A stretch of 64,000 nucleotides of DNA from Haloglomus halophilum (GCF_024298885.1 NZ_CP101166.1:806001-870000); one strand, 5' to 3'; counted from the first letter of the stretch, positions 17,823 through 26,569 are shown. Notes: generated by a model from the sequence alone, not told the origin. Program-made: numbers and translations.

Positions 17823-18595
17823 CGCTCACCCCCCTGGTCCGCGCCCGCACCGTCGCCGGCGTCGGGGCGCCGCTCGCCGCCGACCGTCCCGTCGGCGTCC
17901 GTGGCGAACGGGTTCGTGTGGCCGCGCTCGGCGGCGGTCGCGCCCGGCGGGCTGTCCGGGAGCCCGCGAGTGGTGTCCGGCCGGTCGAACCAGTCGTCGG
18001 CGAGCAGCGAGTGGGCCACCACGTCGACGTGCTCGCCATCGACCCGCTTGAGTTCGCGCCGGACCTCGCCGACGCGGAAGCCGACGTTCTCCAGCACCGC
18101 ACGGGAGGCGTCGTTCGTCACGAGCGCGAGCGCCCGGACCTTGGTCAGCCGGAGTTCCTCGATGCCGTAGGCGACCAGCTCGCGGACCGCGTCGGTGGCG
18201 TACCCCTGGCCCCGGTGCTCGGGCGCGACGGTGACCGCGATCTCCCCGGTGCCGGCGGGGCGCTCGATGTCGAACAGCGAGACGTAGCCGACCGGCTGGG
18301 GCGCGGGCCGGGCATCATCCGCGGCCTCGTCGCTGCCGCCGTCGGGCTCGGCATCCGTCCCGTGGGCGGCGTCGCGCGGAACGATGAGGAGCTGTGCCCC
18401 CTCGTCGTCGGTGTCCGTCGCGGAGACGTGGTCCTCGAACCAGGACTCGAGTTCGACATCGCTCTCGGGGCGGGTGAACGTCACGCCGTGGCGGATGTCC
18501 GGGTCGTTGCGGAGTCGCGCGACGAACTCCAGGTCCTCGCGCTCGATGGTGTGGAGCGCCACGTCCTCGCCGATGCGGAAGGCGGGACCGGGCAT
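17819..18595 (-). CDS. GNAT acetyltransferase (RimJ/RimL type), copy 2
   Basis: 258 aa, about 70 residues longer than its neighbours. The GNAT core (residues 1-195) has the CoA loop APEHRGQGYATDAV and NVGFRVGEVRRE. An acidic insertion (about 85-105) and a Gly/Asp-rich C-terminal extension (from about 215) are unusual for the family. The start overlaps the stop of the upstream copy by 1 nt and its own stop overlaps the next start, so all three are probably co-translated. Confidence 0.92.
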   Translation of the reverse strand: MPGPAFRIGEDVALHTIEREDLEFVARLRNDPDIRHGVTFTRPESDVELESWFEDHVSATDTDDEGAQLLIVPRDAAHGTDAEPDGGSDEAADDARPAPQPVGYVSLFDIERPAGTGEIAVTVAPEHRGQGYATDAVRELVAYGIEELRLTKVRALALVTNDASRAVLENVGFRVGEVRRELKRVDGEHVDVVAHSLLADDWFDRPDTTRGLPDSPPGATAAERGHTNPFATDADGTVGGERRPDAGDGAGADQGGER

Positions 18596-19164
18596 CAGGC
18601 CTCACCCCCGTGACCGAGGGCCGCGGCGGCACCGTCCCACTCCCGGGCCAGCATCGAGTACCGGACCACGTCGACGTGCTCGCCGTCGACGTACTTCTCG
18701 GCGGGCTGGATACCCTCCTGCTGGAAGCCGAGGCCCTCCAGCACCGCGCGGCTGGCCTCGTTCTGGACGATGGCGCGGGCGACGACCGTGTGCAGTCGCC
18801 GCTCGGCGAACAGGTAGTCCATCATCAGGGCGGTTCCCTCGGTGGCGTACCCCTCGCCCTGTGCCTCGGGGGCGACCCAGGCGGCGAGTTCGGCGGTCCC
18901 GTGTGCGGGGTCGATATCGAAGCCGACGACGTTGCCGACCGGGTCGTCGGCGTCCGTCGGGACGATGAGGAGGCCGACGCCGGAGTCGTCCTCGGCGTGC
19001 TGTTCGTGTCGCTTCTCGGCTTGCTCGCGGGTCTGCGGGAAGGCCGTCGTCAGGCCCCATCGGACCTCGGGGTCGTTCCGGTTCTCGTGGAGGAAGTCGA
19101 TATCCTCCTCGTTGATGGGGTGGAGGGCGACGGTTTCGCCGCGACGGAACGCGGGACCTGGCAT
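18595..19164 (-). CDS. GNAT acetyltransferase (RimJ/RimL type), copy 1
   Basis: 189 aa, first gene of the acetyltransferase operon. The GNAT motif is APEAQGEGYATEGTAL and the late strand is GLGFQQEGIQPAE. The start at 19164 is preceded by an aggag sequence about 8 nt upstream and by a TATA-like box (gtttagtc on minus, 19187-19194), fitting either leadered or leaderless translation. The substrate is unknown; the RimJ/RimL class includes ribosomal-protein N-terminal acetylases and antibiotic or amino-acid acetylases. Confidence 0.93.
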   Translation of the reverse strand: MPGPAFRRGETVALHPINEEDIDFLHENRNDPEVRWGLTTAFPQTREQAEKRHEQHAEDDSGVGLLIVPTDADDPVGNVVGFDIDPAHGTAELAAWVAPEAQGEGYATEGTALMMDYLFAERRLHTVVARAIVQNEASRAVLEGLGFQQEGIQPAEKYVDGEHVDVVRYSMLAREWDGAAAALGHGGEA

Positions 19165-19186
19165 GGCCGTTACTCCTGTTCGGAGT

Positions 19187-19194
19187 GACTAAAC
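19187..19194 (-). promoter_or_regulatory. TATA-like box of the acetyltransferase operon
   Basis: gtttagtc (minus strand) is centred 26 nt upstream of the ATG at 19164. Confidence 0.6.
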
Positions 19195-19241
19195 GCTTCC
19201 CTGAAACTGAGACACGTAATCACACCGAGAGGTTCCGGGGG

Positions 19242-19742
19242 TCACGCCGGGTCGTCGCTATCTGGGTCGCCGCCGTCAGCCGACTCCCCGTCCGAGCCGT
19301 CGCCGTCCAGGGGGTCGCCACCCGGTCCGTCGGAAGTCGCTGGCTCGGAATCGGTCGTCCCCGCTTCGAAGGGATTCGCCGATTCGGCCGCCACCTCGTA
19401 CCGGGCTCGCGCCTCCGCGACCGGGATATCGGTCGCGAGAAGGTCCGGGGACGGCGCCGCCGCGCCCGAAGGCGACCGGCGCGCGGCGTAGACGCTCACG
19501 ATACCGATTAGCACCGTCCCGACCGCGGTGACGGGTGTCGGACCGATGACGGCGAGGGCCACCGCACCCGAGAGGAGGGTGAGGAGGGCCGCGGCGACCA
19601 CGCCGAGACGGTTCCGCCGCCGGCGCTCCTCGTCGTGGGCCGCGACGACGCGCTCGCCCAGTCCCGCGGGAACGAGTCGGACGGTGTCGGCCGCATCACC
19701 GGGGAACTGGAGACAGTCGACCCGGTCGAGGTCGTCGCTCAT
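19242..19742 (-). CDS. Hypothetical membrane protein with acidic tail
   Basis: 166 aa from the ATG at 19742 (MSDDLDRVDCLQFPGD). Sequence upstream of this start is basic and repetitive and is not taken as coding. A soluble N-terminal 45 residues precede a basic RRRRNR patch and two close TM helices (about 55-97). A long Asp/Gly/Ser-rich C-terminal tail follows. This hairpin-in-membrane plus acidic tail pattern is common in haloarchaeal orphans. No family or function recognised. Confidence 0.7.
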   Translation of the reverse strand: MSDDLDRVDCLQFPGDAADTVRLVPAGLGERVVAAHDEERRRRNRLGVVAAALLTLLSGAVALAVIGPTPVTAVGTVLIGIVSVYAARRSPSGAAAPSPDLLATDIPVAEARARYEVAAESANPFEAGTTDSEPATSDGPGGDPLDGDGSDGESADGGDPDSDDPA

Positions 19743-19885
19743 GGGCGAATCACGGTCGGGGCGCGCAAGAAGCCGGGGGAGCGTGGTGGGCAGGTAACCC
19801 ACGGGACGCCGCCCGGAGCGTGGGAGGGCCGCGTGGAGGGAATGGCTGGAGGGCATCGACCGCGTGGAGGGCGTCAGGTGGCTGC

Positions 19886-20188
19886 CTACTGCGTGGCTGC
19901 CTCGCTCTCCTCGGTGGGGTCGCCAACGTGGTGGTTGTGCCCGAGGACGAGGACGAGGGCGTTCACGAGCAGGAGCCCGACGAACGTGGTGAACTCGCCG
20001 CCCGTGAGCCCGCCCAGCAGGAGCGGGACGTAGAGGAAGGGCATGACGACCGCCGACCAGAAGGCGGTCGCCTGGAGCAGCGGGCGGACGTGGTCGACGG
20101 CGGTGCGAGCGCCACGGCGGAGCTGGTCGGCGATGCGGGCGGGGGATGCGTCGGCGGGGGGCCAGAGCGAGGGACTGTTCGTGGACAT
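19886..20188 (-). CDS. Small two-TM membrane protein
   Basis: 100 aa from the ATG at 20188. A polar 40-residue N terminus (DQLRRGARTAVDHVRPLL) leads into two TM helices (about 42-62 and 66-86), then GHNHHVGD and an acidic end. The His-rich HNHH motif just after TM2 is notable but unassigned. The region upstream (20189-20345) contains a ggttatatgcc box about 35 nt before the ATG. Confidence 0.65.
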   Translation of the reverse strand: MSTNSPSLWPPADASPARIADQLRRGARTAVDHVRPLLQATAFWSAVVMPFLYVPLLLGGLTGGEFTTFVGLLLVNALVLVLGHNHHVGDPTEESEAATQ

Positions 20189-20501
20189 CGTGCTTCACTC
20201 ACCCCATGGACGGACACCGGCATATAACCGCGAGAGCCTTCGTATCGTTTCGGACCTTTCACCGCGCACGAACGGTCCAGAGGGAACGTTTTACGAACGC
20301 CCTAGAATCGTTTAGAAGTTTTATACGGCGCTATCAGCCATTATCTCCGTATCAAGATACCGGCACTGACGGATATATATCACTCTGGTGGCCGAGTGGA
20401 AACTGGAACCGCGGCGAACTCGTGGGAACGACCGACGGGGCACCGGGGCACCGGCCCACCGGGCATCACCGGCGCGGCGGGCAGGTCCGGTTATGGACCC
20501 C
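20189..20501. other. Intergenic A/T-rich promoter region
   Basis: About 310 nt without a supported gene. It contains several A/T-rich tracts (around 20219-20227, 20300-20330 and 20371-20380) between two minus-strand genes. Part is likely the promoter of the small membrane protein; the remainder shows nothing I can name. Confidence 0.6.
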
Positions 20502-20933
20502 CTACCCGAGCACCGATACCTCGACTGTCGCCTCGCCGTCGGGCGTTTCGAGTGTCGTCTCCTCGCGGACGCGGTCGCGGACGGCGGCGCGCCACTCCGC
20601 GACGCGTTGCTCGTGGCGCTCGCGGTGGCGCTCGGGCGTGTACTCGCTGTCAGGGTCCGACCGGAGGTCGTCCTCGGTGGCGTCGACGCTGGGGAAGGCG
20701 GGCGCGCCGTCGTCGAGCAACTGCTCGGGGTCGATGTGGATCGGCTGTGGCGGCCCGTCGTAGCCGCCCTCCGCGCCGGCGAGGTGGAGGCGTGCGCGCA
20801 TCCGACCGCTGAACGGCGGCGTCACCCGGAGGACGGCGCCCGCGTCACGACGGGCGTTCGCCTCCAGCGCCGCCAGGAGGTCCTCGGCGGTGATGGCCAG
20901 CGAACGGATGCGGGTCGGGTCGTCTGCCGACAC
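20502..20933 (-). CDS. Conserved-looking soluble protein next to pantoate kinase
   Basis: 143 aa, acidic, no TM. The N terminus (RIRSLAITAEDLLAALEANAR) is helical. A GRMRARLHL strand and a region of acidic helices rich in Arg/Glu follow (about 90-125). The C terminus ends in short beta-type sequence. It lies 58 nt downstream of pantoate kinase on the same strand and may be co-transcribed. I do not recognise the family and see no catalytic motif. Confidence 0.72.
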   Translation of the reverse strand: MSADDPTRIRSLAITAEDLLAALEANARRDAGAVLRVTPPFSGRMRARLHLAGAEGGYDGPPQPIHIDPEQLLDDGAPAFPSVDATEDDLRSDPDSEYTPERHRERHEQRVAEWRAAVRDRVREETTLETPDGEATVEVSVLG

Positions 20934-20991
20934 GGCCGAACGGACGGCCGGGAACCGCTTCAGCGTGTCGCCTCCGACGGTCCCGATGCGC

Positions 20992-21888
20992 TCACCAGCC
21001 GTCGAGCGTGAGGTGCGCGCCGGTCGGGTGGATGCGGCAGACGGCGGGGTCGTGGCCGGCGTCCGAGAGCCCCGTTCCCAGCGCGAACACCGTCTCGCCG
21101 AGCATCGCCATCGACCCCGAGCCGTCGGCCTCGCTCACATCGAGGATGACATCGCGGACACGGTCGGTGAGGAGTTCGGCCTCGCGGGCGAACCGCCGGG
21201 ACGAGCGGACGAACGTATCCAGCGTGGGCTCCTGCACGAGCGCGGAGCGCGCGCGCTGGCCGGCGTGGGTCAGCAGCTCCGTATCGCCCGACAGCACGCC
21301 CTCCGTGGAGAGTTCGCCGAGCGTGACGTACTCCACCCGCGAGCGGGCGGGGATGCCGTCCATCGTGCCGTGGCCGGGCGCGCCGGGTTCGAGCCGGATG
21401 GGGACGCCACCGCGGGCCTGCGCCACCACGTCACCGAGCCCGGTGCCGGCCTGCACCTCCGCACCGTGGGCGACGGTGACGAGTTCGTTCTCCGAGAGGT
21501 CGCGGTCGAAGACGGCGTTCGCACAGAGCGCGGTCCCGAGCGCGAGCGCGCCGCTCACGCCGAACCCGGAGGCCAGCGGGACCTCCGAGCGGGCCCGCAC
21601 GCGAGCCCCGTCCACGCGGAGCGCACGGAGGACGCGCTTCGGGGCGGCGATATCCAGGGTCTCACCGTCGAGGACGACCTCGTAGGTCCCGGGGGTCGTC
21701 GGCTCGACGCGGACGGTGACGCCGTCCGAGAGCGCGAGGCCGGCGCCGGTCGACCCCGCCTCCGTCGGGTCGTCCGCTGGCTCGGCCGTGAAGAAGCCCG
21801 TGATGTGAGCGGGGACGAACGCCGTCGGCGTGGCGTCGGCGTCGATGCCGCTTCCGACCTGCAGCGGCCGGTCGGCGGTGTCGGTCAT
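20992..21888 (-). CDS. Pantoate kinase (archaeal CoA pathway)
   Basis: 298 aa GHMP-family kinase. Archaea make 4-phosphopantothenate with pantoate kinase and phosphopantothenate synthetase instead of PanC/PanK. The N-terminal AFVPAHITGFF motif and the ATP-binding glycine-rich loop PLASGFGVSGALALG (about residues 104-118) are those of the pantoate kinase group (COG1829). A GTGLGDVVAQ motif follows. The C terminus (GAHLTL) is complete. The synthetase partner is not in this window. Confidence 0.92.
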   Translation of the reverse strand: MTDTADRPLQVGSGIDADATPTAFVPAHITGFFTAEPADDPTEAGSTGAGLALSDGVTVRVEPTTPGTYEVVLDGETLDIAAPKRVLRALRVDGARVRARSEVPLASGFGVSGALALGTALCANAVFDRDLSENELVTVAHGAEVQAGTGLGDVVAQARGGVPIRLEPGAPGHGTMDGIPARSRVEYVTLGELSTEGVLSGDTELLTHAGQRARSALVQEPTLDTFVRSSRRFAREAELLTDRVRDVILDVSEADGSGSMAMLGETVFALGTGLSDAGHDPAVCRIHPTGAHLTLDGW

Positions 21889-22097
21889 GGCCGACCTGGG
21901 GCGGCCGGCGTGTTAACGCTCACTCTCCCCGCCGGAGCTGGAAGTACGGGACGAGATCCGTTACTTCATCTATAATGTTGGAATCTTACTGATTAATCCC
22001 GAATCTGGAAGACTAATCCGTCGTCTCGGAATCAACACCCGATGTACTACGAGCCAGGCGGTGCCACGACACACGCTCTCGATGAAGGAACAGACAC

Positions 22098-23651
22098 ATG
22101 CCCGGTCCGTTCCTGCCCCCGCTGGTGCAGCCCTCCGAGGACACCATCACCGAGGGTGGCCTGGCACGGCCGCTGTTCGGGCTGGCGTGGCCCATCGTCG
22201 TCACCCAGCTGCTGCAGGTGACCTACAACATCGCCGATACGCTGTGGCTCGGCCGGCTGTCCGCGGAGGCGGTCGGGGCGCTGAGCATCGCGTTCCCGCT
22301 CGTCTTCCTCGTCCTCTCGGTCGGCGGCGGCTTCACCGTCGCCGGCTCGACGCTGGTCGCACAGCACACCGGCGCGAGCGCCGGTGACGACGGGACCGCG
22401 GAGCCAGGGGCCGGGGAAGACACCGACGAGGCGTCGGGGCCGGGAGAGGTGGCCGGGCAGACGCTCTCGTTCGTCACGCTGCTCGCGACGGGCCTGGGTA
22501 TCCTGGGCTTCCTCGGCGTCGTCCCGCTGCTGGGCCTGTTCCCCGCGGACGCCGCGACGGCGACCGACGTCATCCCGCTCGCCGAGGAGTACATGCGCGT
22601 GTTCTTCCTGGGGACACCGTTCCTGTTCGGCTTCTTCCTGTTCTCGGCGCTGATGCGGGGGTACGGCGACACGCGGACGCCGATGGTCGTGATGGCGCTG
22701 TCCGTCGCGTTGAACGTCGCGCTCGACCCCGTCCTCATCTTCGGCTGGTTCGGGGCGCCCCGGCTGGAGGTTGCGGGCGCGGCGTACGCGACGGTCATCT
22801 CGCGCGGCCTCGCGACGGCAATCGGCCTCTACATCCTGTTCCGGACGACCCGGGGGCCGGACGTGGCGGTCCGGCATCTCCGGCTCCAGTACGAGCGCGT
22901 CCGCGAGATCGTCTCCATCGGGACGCCCGCGGCGCTCGAACAGTCGACGACGGCGCTCGCGATGGTCGCGCTCACGGGGATGGTCGCCGCGTTCGGCCCG
23001 CCGGTCGTCGCGGCGTACGGCCTGGGTAACCGGCTCATCTCGCTCGTCTACCTCCCCGCGATGGGGCTGGGTCGGGCGACGAACACGATGGTCGGGCAGA
23101 ACCTCGGCGCCGGCAACCCGGACCGCGCCGAGCGTGCCGTCGGCATCGCCGCCGGCGCCGCCGCGCTCGTGATGGTCGGGGTCGGCGTGGTGGCGCTGCT
23201 CGCCGCGCGCCCGGTCGTGAGCGTCTTCATGACCACGGGGACGGCGACGGCGACGGCGACCATCGACCTCGCGACGGAGTACCTCCGCATCCGGGCCGTC
23301 GAGTTCGCCTTCATCGGCGTGTTCCAGGTGCTGCTGGGCGCCTACCGGGGTGCCGGCAACACCCGGACCGCGCTCGGATTCTCGCTCGTCGCGCTCTGGC
23401 TCGGCCGGGTGCCGATGGTGTACGGGTTCGCCTTCCTCGCGGGCATGGGCGCGACCGGCATCTGGGTCGGGATGACGACGGGCCACATCCTCGGCGCGCT
23501 CGGGGCCGGCCTCTGGTTCACCCGCGGGACCTGGAAGGACGCCGTCGTCGACCCGGACGAACCGGAGCCGGCCACCGGCGCCACGCAACCGACCGAGGCC
23601 GACCTCCCAGACCCCGAGGCGAACCGGCCGAGCGGGCGGACGGAGCAGTAG
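22098..23651 (+). CDS. MATE-family multidrug/cation antiporter
   Basis: 517 aa, 12 predicted TM helices in two MatE halves. Typical features are the early LFGLAWPIVVTQLLQ helix, NIADTLWLGRL, and the loop GNTRTALGFSLVALWLGRVP in the second half. An acidic insertion (about residues 95-120, GAGEDTDEASG) lies between TM2 and TM3, and an acidic Glu/Pro tail follows TM12, both typical halophilic additions. It exports drugs or metabolites by ion antiport; the substrate is unknown. It is monocistronic. Confidence 0.95.
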   Translation: MPGPFLPPLVQPSEDTITEGGLARPLFGLAWPIVVTQLLQVTYNIADTLWLGRLSAEAVGALSIAFPLVFLVLSVGGGFTVAGSTLVAQHTGASAGDDGTAEPGAGEDTDEASGPGEVAGQTLSFVTLLATGLGILGFLGVVPLLGLFPADAATATDVIPLAEEYMRVFFLGTPFLFGFFLFSALMRGYGDTRTPMVVMALSVALNVALDPVLIFGWFGAPRLEVAGAAYATVISRGLATAIGLYILFRTTRGPDVAVRHLRLQYERVREIVSIGTPAALEQSTTALAMVALTGMVAAFGPPVVAAYGLGNRLISLVYLPAMGLGRATNTMVGQNLGAGNPDRAERAVGIAAGAAALVMVGVGVVALLAARPVVSVFMTTGTATATATIDLATEYLRIRAVEFAFIGVFQVLLGAYRGAGNTRTALGFSLVALWLGRVPMVYGFAFLAGMGATGIWVGMTTGHILGALGAGLWFTRGTWKDAVVDPDEPEPATGATQPTEADLPDPEANRPSGRTEQ

Positions 23652-23691
23652 CGCTGGGAGCAGAGCGAGCGAAGACCGTCGAGCAGCGCCC

Positions 23692-24594
23692 TCAGCCGCC
23701 GTCCGTGCGGAGCCGCTGGCGGTGGCGCTCGTCGGCATCGGTGTCAGCGTCCGCCTCGGCCTCGTTGGGCGCGGCCTCGCTCGACCCGACAGAGCGGACC
23801 GCGGCGGCCGGCTCCCCGGCGACGACCCGGGGAGCGGGCGGGACACGGGTCGTCGCGGCGACGGTGTCGGTCGCGACCGACCGAGGTTCGGGCGCTGGCT
23901 CGGTCGCCCCCTCGGCCGTGGCGTCGTCCTCAGTGACGTTCCGCAGGGACGCGGTGGTCTCGGACGACCGGTCGAGGAACGTCGGTGCGACGCGGATGTC
24001 GGGGAGGTCACCGGCGTAGTCGGCGATGTACCGGGTCCTGACGGTCCCGTCGGGGTCCACGCCGAACATCCCGGCGCGCTGCCAGCGGGTGCCGCTCGGG
24101 GTGCGGTCCTTCGCGCCCGCCCGGCGCGCCCGGAGGAGGTTCCGGACCACCGTCGGCCGGAGGAGGTGGCGGAGGCCGCCCAGTCCCAGCCCCCACTCGG
24201 CGTACAGTTCGCGCTCCTCGTCGACGATGACGCGGAGGTTGCCGGCGTCGGTCCCCCGACACCACCGGTCGACGGCGTCCTCGGCGTCGGGGTTGTGGAC
24301 CGCGACCCGGTCGAGTCCGAGTTCCTCGCACCAGCCGGTGGCGGCCTCGGGGTCCCCATGCGTGATGGCGACGAACTGGACGTCAGGGGTCGCCCGGGCG
24401 GTCTCCCGGAACTCCGTCAGCATGTGCTCCCCGAAGGCACAGCCCGTGTGCCGCAGGAACAGCACCACTCGTGGCTCGCCGGCGCCGAGCCGTGGGCGCT
24501 CCGGGGCGGGGTCCCCCACCGCGGGTGGTTCGGCCAGCGCCGGCCCGTCCGGGCGCCGGAAGCTGGCGAGCCGCTTCCACAGTGAGCGGAACAT
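23692..24594 (-). CDS. Peroxiredoxin-like (AhpC/TSA_2) protein
   Basis: 300 aa from the ATG at 24594. Residues 40-215 form a thioredoxin-fold peroxiredoxin-like domain of the AhpC-TSA_2 / PRXL2 type. The active region is RHTGC52AFGE: one Cys is present and the usual second Cys is replaced by Gly. Later landmarks are ITHGDPEAA and MFGVDPDGTVRTRY. From about residue 225 the protein is a low-complexity Ala/Glu/Thr tail absent from the core family. It overlaps nothing and is divergent from the winged-helix gene 150 nt away. It probably has a redox role; a peroxidase activity is not shown. Confidence 0.8.
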   Translation of the reverse strand: MFRSLWKRLASFRRPDGPALAEPPAVGDPAPERPRLGAGEPRVVLFLRHTGCAFGEHMLTEFRETARATPDVQFVAITHGDPEAATGWCEELGLDRVAVHNPDAEDAVDRWCRGTDAGNLRVIVDEERELYAEWGLGLGGLRHLLRPTVVRNLLRARRAGAKDRTPSGTRWQRAGMFGVDPDGTVRTRYIADYAGDLPDIRVAPTFLDRSSETTASLRNVTEDDATAEGATEPAPEPRSVATDTVAATTRVPPAPRVVAGEPAAAVRSVGSSEAAPNEAEADADTDADERHRQRLRTDGG

Positions 24595-24711
24595 GTCCCG
24601 GAGGTACGGCCGGTCGCACAAAGACCCTTCTCCACCGCACGACGGGCGTCGGACGGCTCGGTACCGGACACGCCCGGTCGGGCCGGCGGGCATCGAGCGC
24701 GTGGAGGGGTC

Positions 24712-24720
24712 GGTTTTAGG
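24712..24720 (+). promoter_or_regulatory. TATA-like box of the winged-helix gene
   Basis: ggttttagg lies about 29 nt upstream of the ATG at 24745. Confidence 0.5.
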
Positions 24721-24744
24721 TCGGAGCGGCCGGTAGCCGCCGGT

Positions 24745-25395
24745 ATGATCACCCCAAGCGAACTGGACCTGCTCGGAAAGCTGGCGGACGGCTCGCTCGA
24801 GCACGTGGCCGCATCCATCGACGCCGACGCGGGGCGGATCGTCTATCCCGAGGCTGCCGCGGTCCTCGAGACGGAGAACGTGGCCGAGACGCTACGCGAG
24901 TTCACCGACCTCGGCCTGCTCGAGCCGGCGAGCACCCGCGACTGTACCTGCGTCCTCTCGGACCCCCACGAGACCATCGATCTCCAGCTCACAGAGTACG
25001 ACATCTCCGACCAGGGTGAGCAGTGGGTGGCTACCCAGCGCGGCGCCATCGAGGCGGCCTCGGACCTGCTCACCGGCCGGGGCTACGAGGTCGAGACCGA
25101 TACGACGCTGACCGGCTCCTCGGGCGAGCGCTACCGCGTCCACCTCCACGCCGAGGACGAACTCATCGGCACGGAGCTCGTCGTCGGCCTCGCGCCCGGG
25201 ACCATGGCTGACGACGTGCTGGATCTGCGAGCGACCGCCGACGACACCGGTGCCAGCCCGGTCCTCCTCACGACCGGCGACCCCGACGAGGAGGTCCGCA
25301 CGCTCGCCCGGGACCGGCGCGTCAACCTGCTCCGGGTCGACGAGGGGAGCGCGAACCCCACGGCCGGGGAGCTAGCGGCCACCCAGGACGTGTAG
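24745..25395 (+). CDS. Winged-helix protein with a possible nuclease-fold C-terminal domain
   Basis: 216 aa, soluble. Residues 1-100 read as a winged helix (a helical block, then a short wing and LTEYDISDQGEQWVATQ). Residues 108-205 have GYEVETDTTLTGSSGERYRVHLHAE followed by an alternating strand/helix pattern. This resembles Mrr-like PD-(D/E)XK folds, though the catalytic Lys is not clear. This is my pattern reading, not an established assignment. The gene ends 50 nt before tRNA-Arg and is host sequence. Confidence 0.7.
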   Translation: MITPSELDLLGKLADGSLEHVAASIDADAGRIVYPEAAAVLETENVAETLREFTDLGLLEPASTRDCTCVLSDPHETIDLQLTEYDISDQGEQWVATQRGAIEAASDLLTGRGYEVETDTTLTGSSGERYRVHLHAEDELIGTELVVGLAPGTMADDVLDLRATADDTGASPVLLTTGDPDEEVRTLARDRRVNLLRVDEGSANPTAGELAATQDV

Positions 25396-25444
25396 GGGCC
25401 GGAGTGGTAACGGTTTTACAGGGGACTCCGTTATCGGTGGGTGA

Positions 25445-25517
25445 GGGCCCGTAGCTCAGTGGACAGAGTGCCAGGTTCCGGACCTGGTTGTCGGGGGTTC
25501 GAATCCCTCCGGGCTCG
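25445..25517 (+). tRNA. tRNA-Arg (anticodon CCG)
   Basis: A 73-nt cloverleaf. The acceptor stem GGGCCCG pairs with CGGGCTC, the D arm is GCTC/GAGT, and the anticodon stem is CCAGG/CCTGG with loop TTCCGGA (anticodon CCG). The T arm is GGGGG-TTCGAAT-CCCTC and the discriminator is G. CCA is not encoded and there is no intron. It is the integration target of the element that follows; its 3' half is restored intact. Confidence 0.96.
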
Positions 25518-25519
25518 TG
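25496..25519 (+). repeat. attL: tRNA-Arg 3' end
   Basis: Bases 25496-25517 recur exactly at 33128-33149, and bases 25501-25519 recur exactly at 33019-33037. Together they mark the crossover zone in the T arm and acceptor stem. Confidence 0.9.
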
Positions 25520-26095
25520 CCAGCGCGGTGCGCTGGGGAGCCGAAGTATTCCGCCGTCTCCAGCCTCGTACTGATTGTTTTCATCAGATTGCCTGTGGGT
25601 CCGGTTTGGATTTCGACTCGCGGCGGGTCGTTTCCGGCCATACTTGATGTGCAACAGGAGCTACGCGGGAGCCAAGTTAAACGAATTGTCGGGTTTGTGG
25701 ACGGGTTAGCTGGGGACAATCGAGGCAGGGAACACGCGAGAACGCCGCCCGCCTGACTCCAGCCGGCCACCGGATGTTAGGGGGTTGTGACACCAGTATT
25801 CGTGACGGGCGGTGAATTCGACGTTACCCGCTCGCAGAATTTCGGGATTTCGGGCCCCACGAAAGCAATCGTGTTAGCAGGGTGCCCGGCGGGAATACTC
25901 CGAGAACGGCACCGATCCCGAGAGTCCCACCCAGCCCGGGTTCCCCGCTTGATGTATTGGTTGGGTGGCTCTGCTGAAATCCTCAATCGGTGATGGGTTT
26001 CACCGGTCGTGCTGCATAGAAGGCGCGAGTCGGTCAGGGCGGTTTGATATTGGACGTGTTCTCTGGCTCGGTTCCTCTCGGAAACGGTCGGATTA
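25518..26095. other. Gene-poor left end of the element
   Basis: About 580 nt with no convincing gene; open frames are short and unlike real haloarchaeal proteins. It contains copy A of a diverged internal repeat (25735-25852) and a gctgcatagaaggcgcgagtc motif (26011-26031). It also contains ggctctgctgaaatcctc (around 25968), which looks like an IS or MITE end, although no partner end is demonstrated. Confidence 0.65.
25735..25852. repeat. Diverged internal repeat, copy A
   Basis: Blocks at 25735-25749, 25754-25796 and 25820-25852 match copy B (27294-27433) in the same order and orientation, with a few mismatches and different spacers. The best blocks are agggggttgtgacacca and ctcgcagaatttcgg. 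Confidence 0.8.
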
Positions 26096-26569
26096 TCACC
26101 GCTCTCCGAGGAACGTCTTCCGAGTCATTTCATCGGTCACGTAGTACCGGAACGCCTGCGTGAAGTAATCGTAGTGGGGCCCGGGCGTCGCCGTGCTGTT
26201 CTCAGGGGGACGAACGTTGTTGAACCCGGTACAGACGACGACAGCCTCGTATCGGTCGTCGTGCTGGGTCACTTCCTCAACCTCGCACCGCACCGTCACC
26301 TGCGAGTAGTTGCCGCGCCAGAGACTGTTGTAGACGGCTCGTGATTCCATCTCGTAGACGTACTGCCGGACAGAAGTGTTCGATAGTTCATCGGGTCGCT
26401 CAGGCTTCGATTTCGGCCCTTCGGGGAACGTGATTGGTTCGGCGGTCGGCGTCGCTGCGGTGGTCGGTGTTGAGTGCGTTGTGTCGGTCGGCTGTGTGCC
26501 GGGGGCCCCTGTACAGCCTGCGAGACAGAGCAGGCCGACGAGGGCCAAGATGGCCAAGCGGGAGGGCAT
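26096..26569 (-). CDS. Element-encoded lipoprotein A
   Basis: 157 aa from the ATG at 26569. The signal sequence MPSRLAILALVGLLCLAGC ends in a lipobox (LAGC) and is followed by a Thr/Pro-rich linker typical of haloarchaeal lipoproteins. The mature domain (about 55-157) is small and mixed alpha/beta, with two Cys (VRCEVEEV and VVVCTGF) that may form a disulfide, and a C terminus rich in Tyr/Phe. No family recognised. An A/T-rich caagtactt box lies about 28 nt upstream of the ATG. Confidence 0.8.
   Translation of the reverse strand: MPSRLAILALVGLLCLAGCTGAPGTQPTDTTHSTPTTAATPTAEPITFPEGPKSKPERPDELSNTSVRQYVYEMESRAVYNSLWRGNYSQVTVRCEVEEVTQHDDRYEAVVVCTGFNNVRPPENSTATPGPHYDYFTQAFRYYVTDEMTRKTFLGER

Noticed and set aside
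22047..24359. A 770-codon minus-strand frame over the MATE gene
   Set aside because: Overlaps a clear MATE gene on the other strand and the peroxiredoxin gene in another frame; composition is basic and repetitive.
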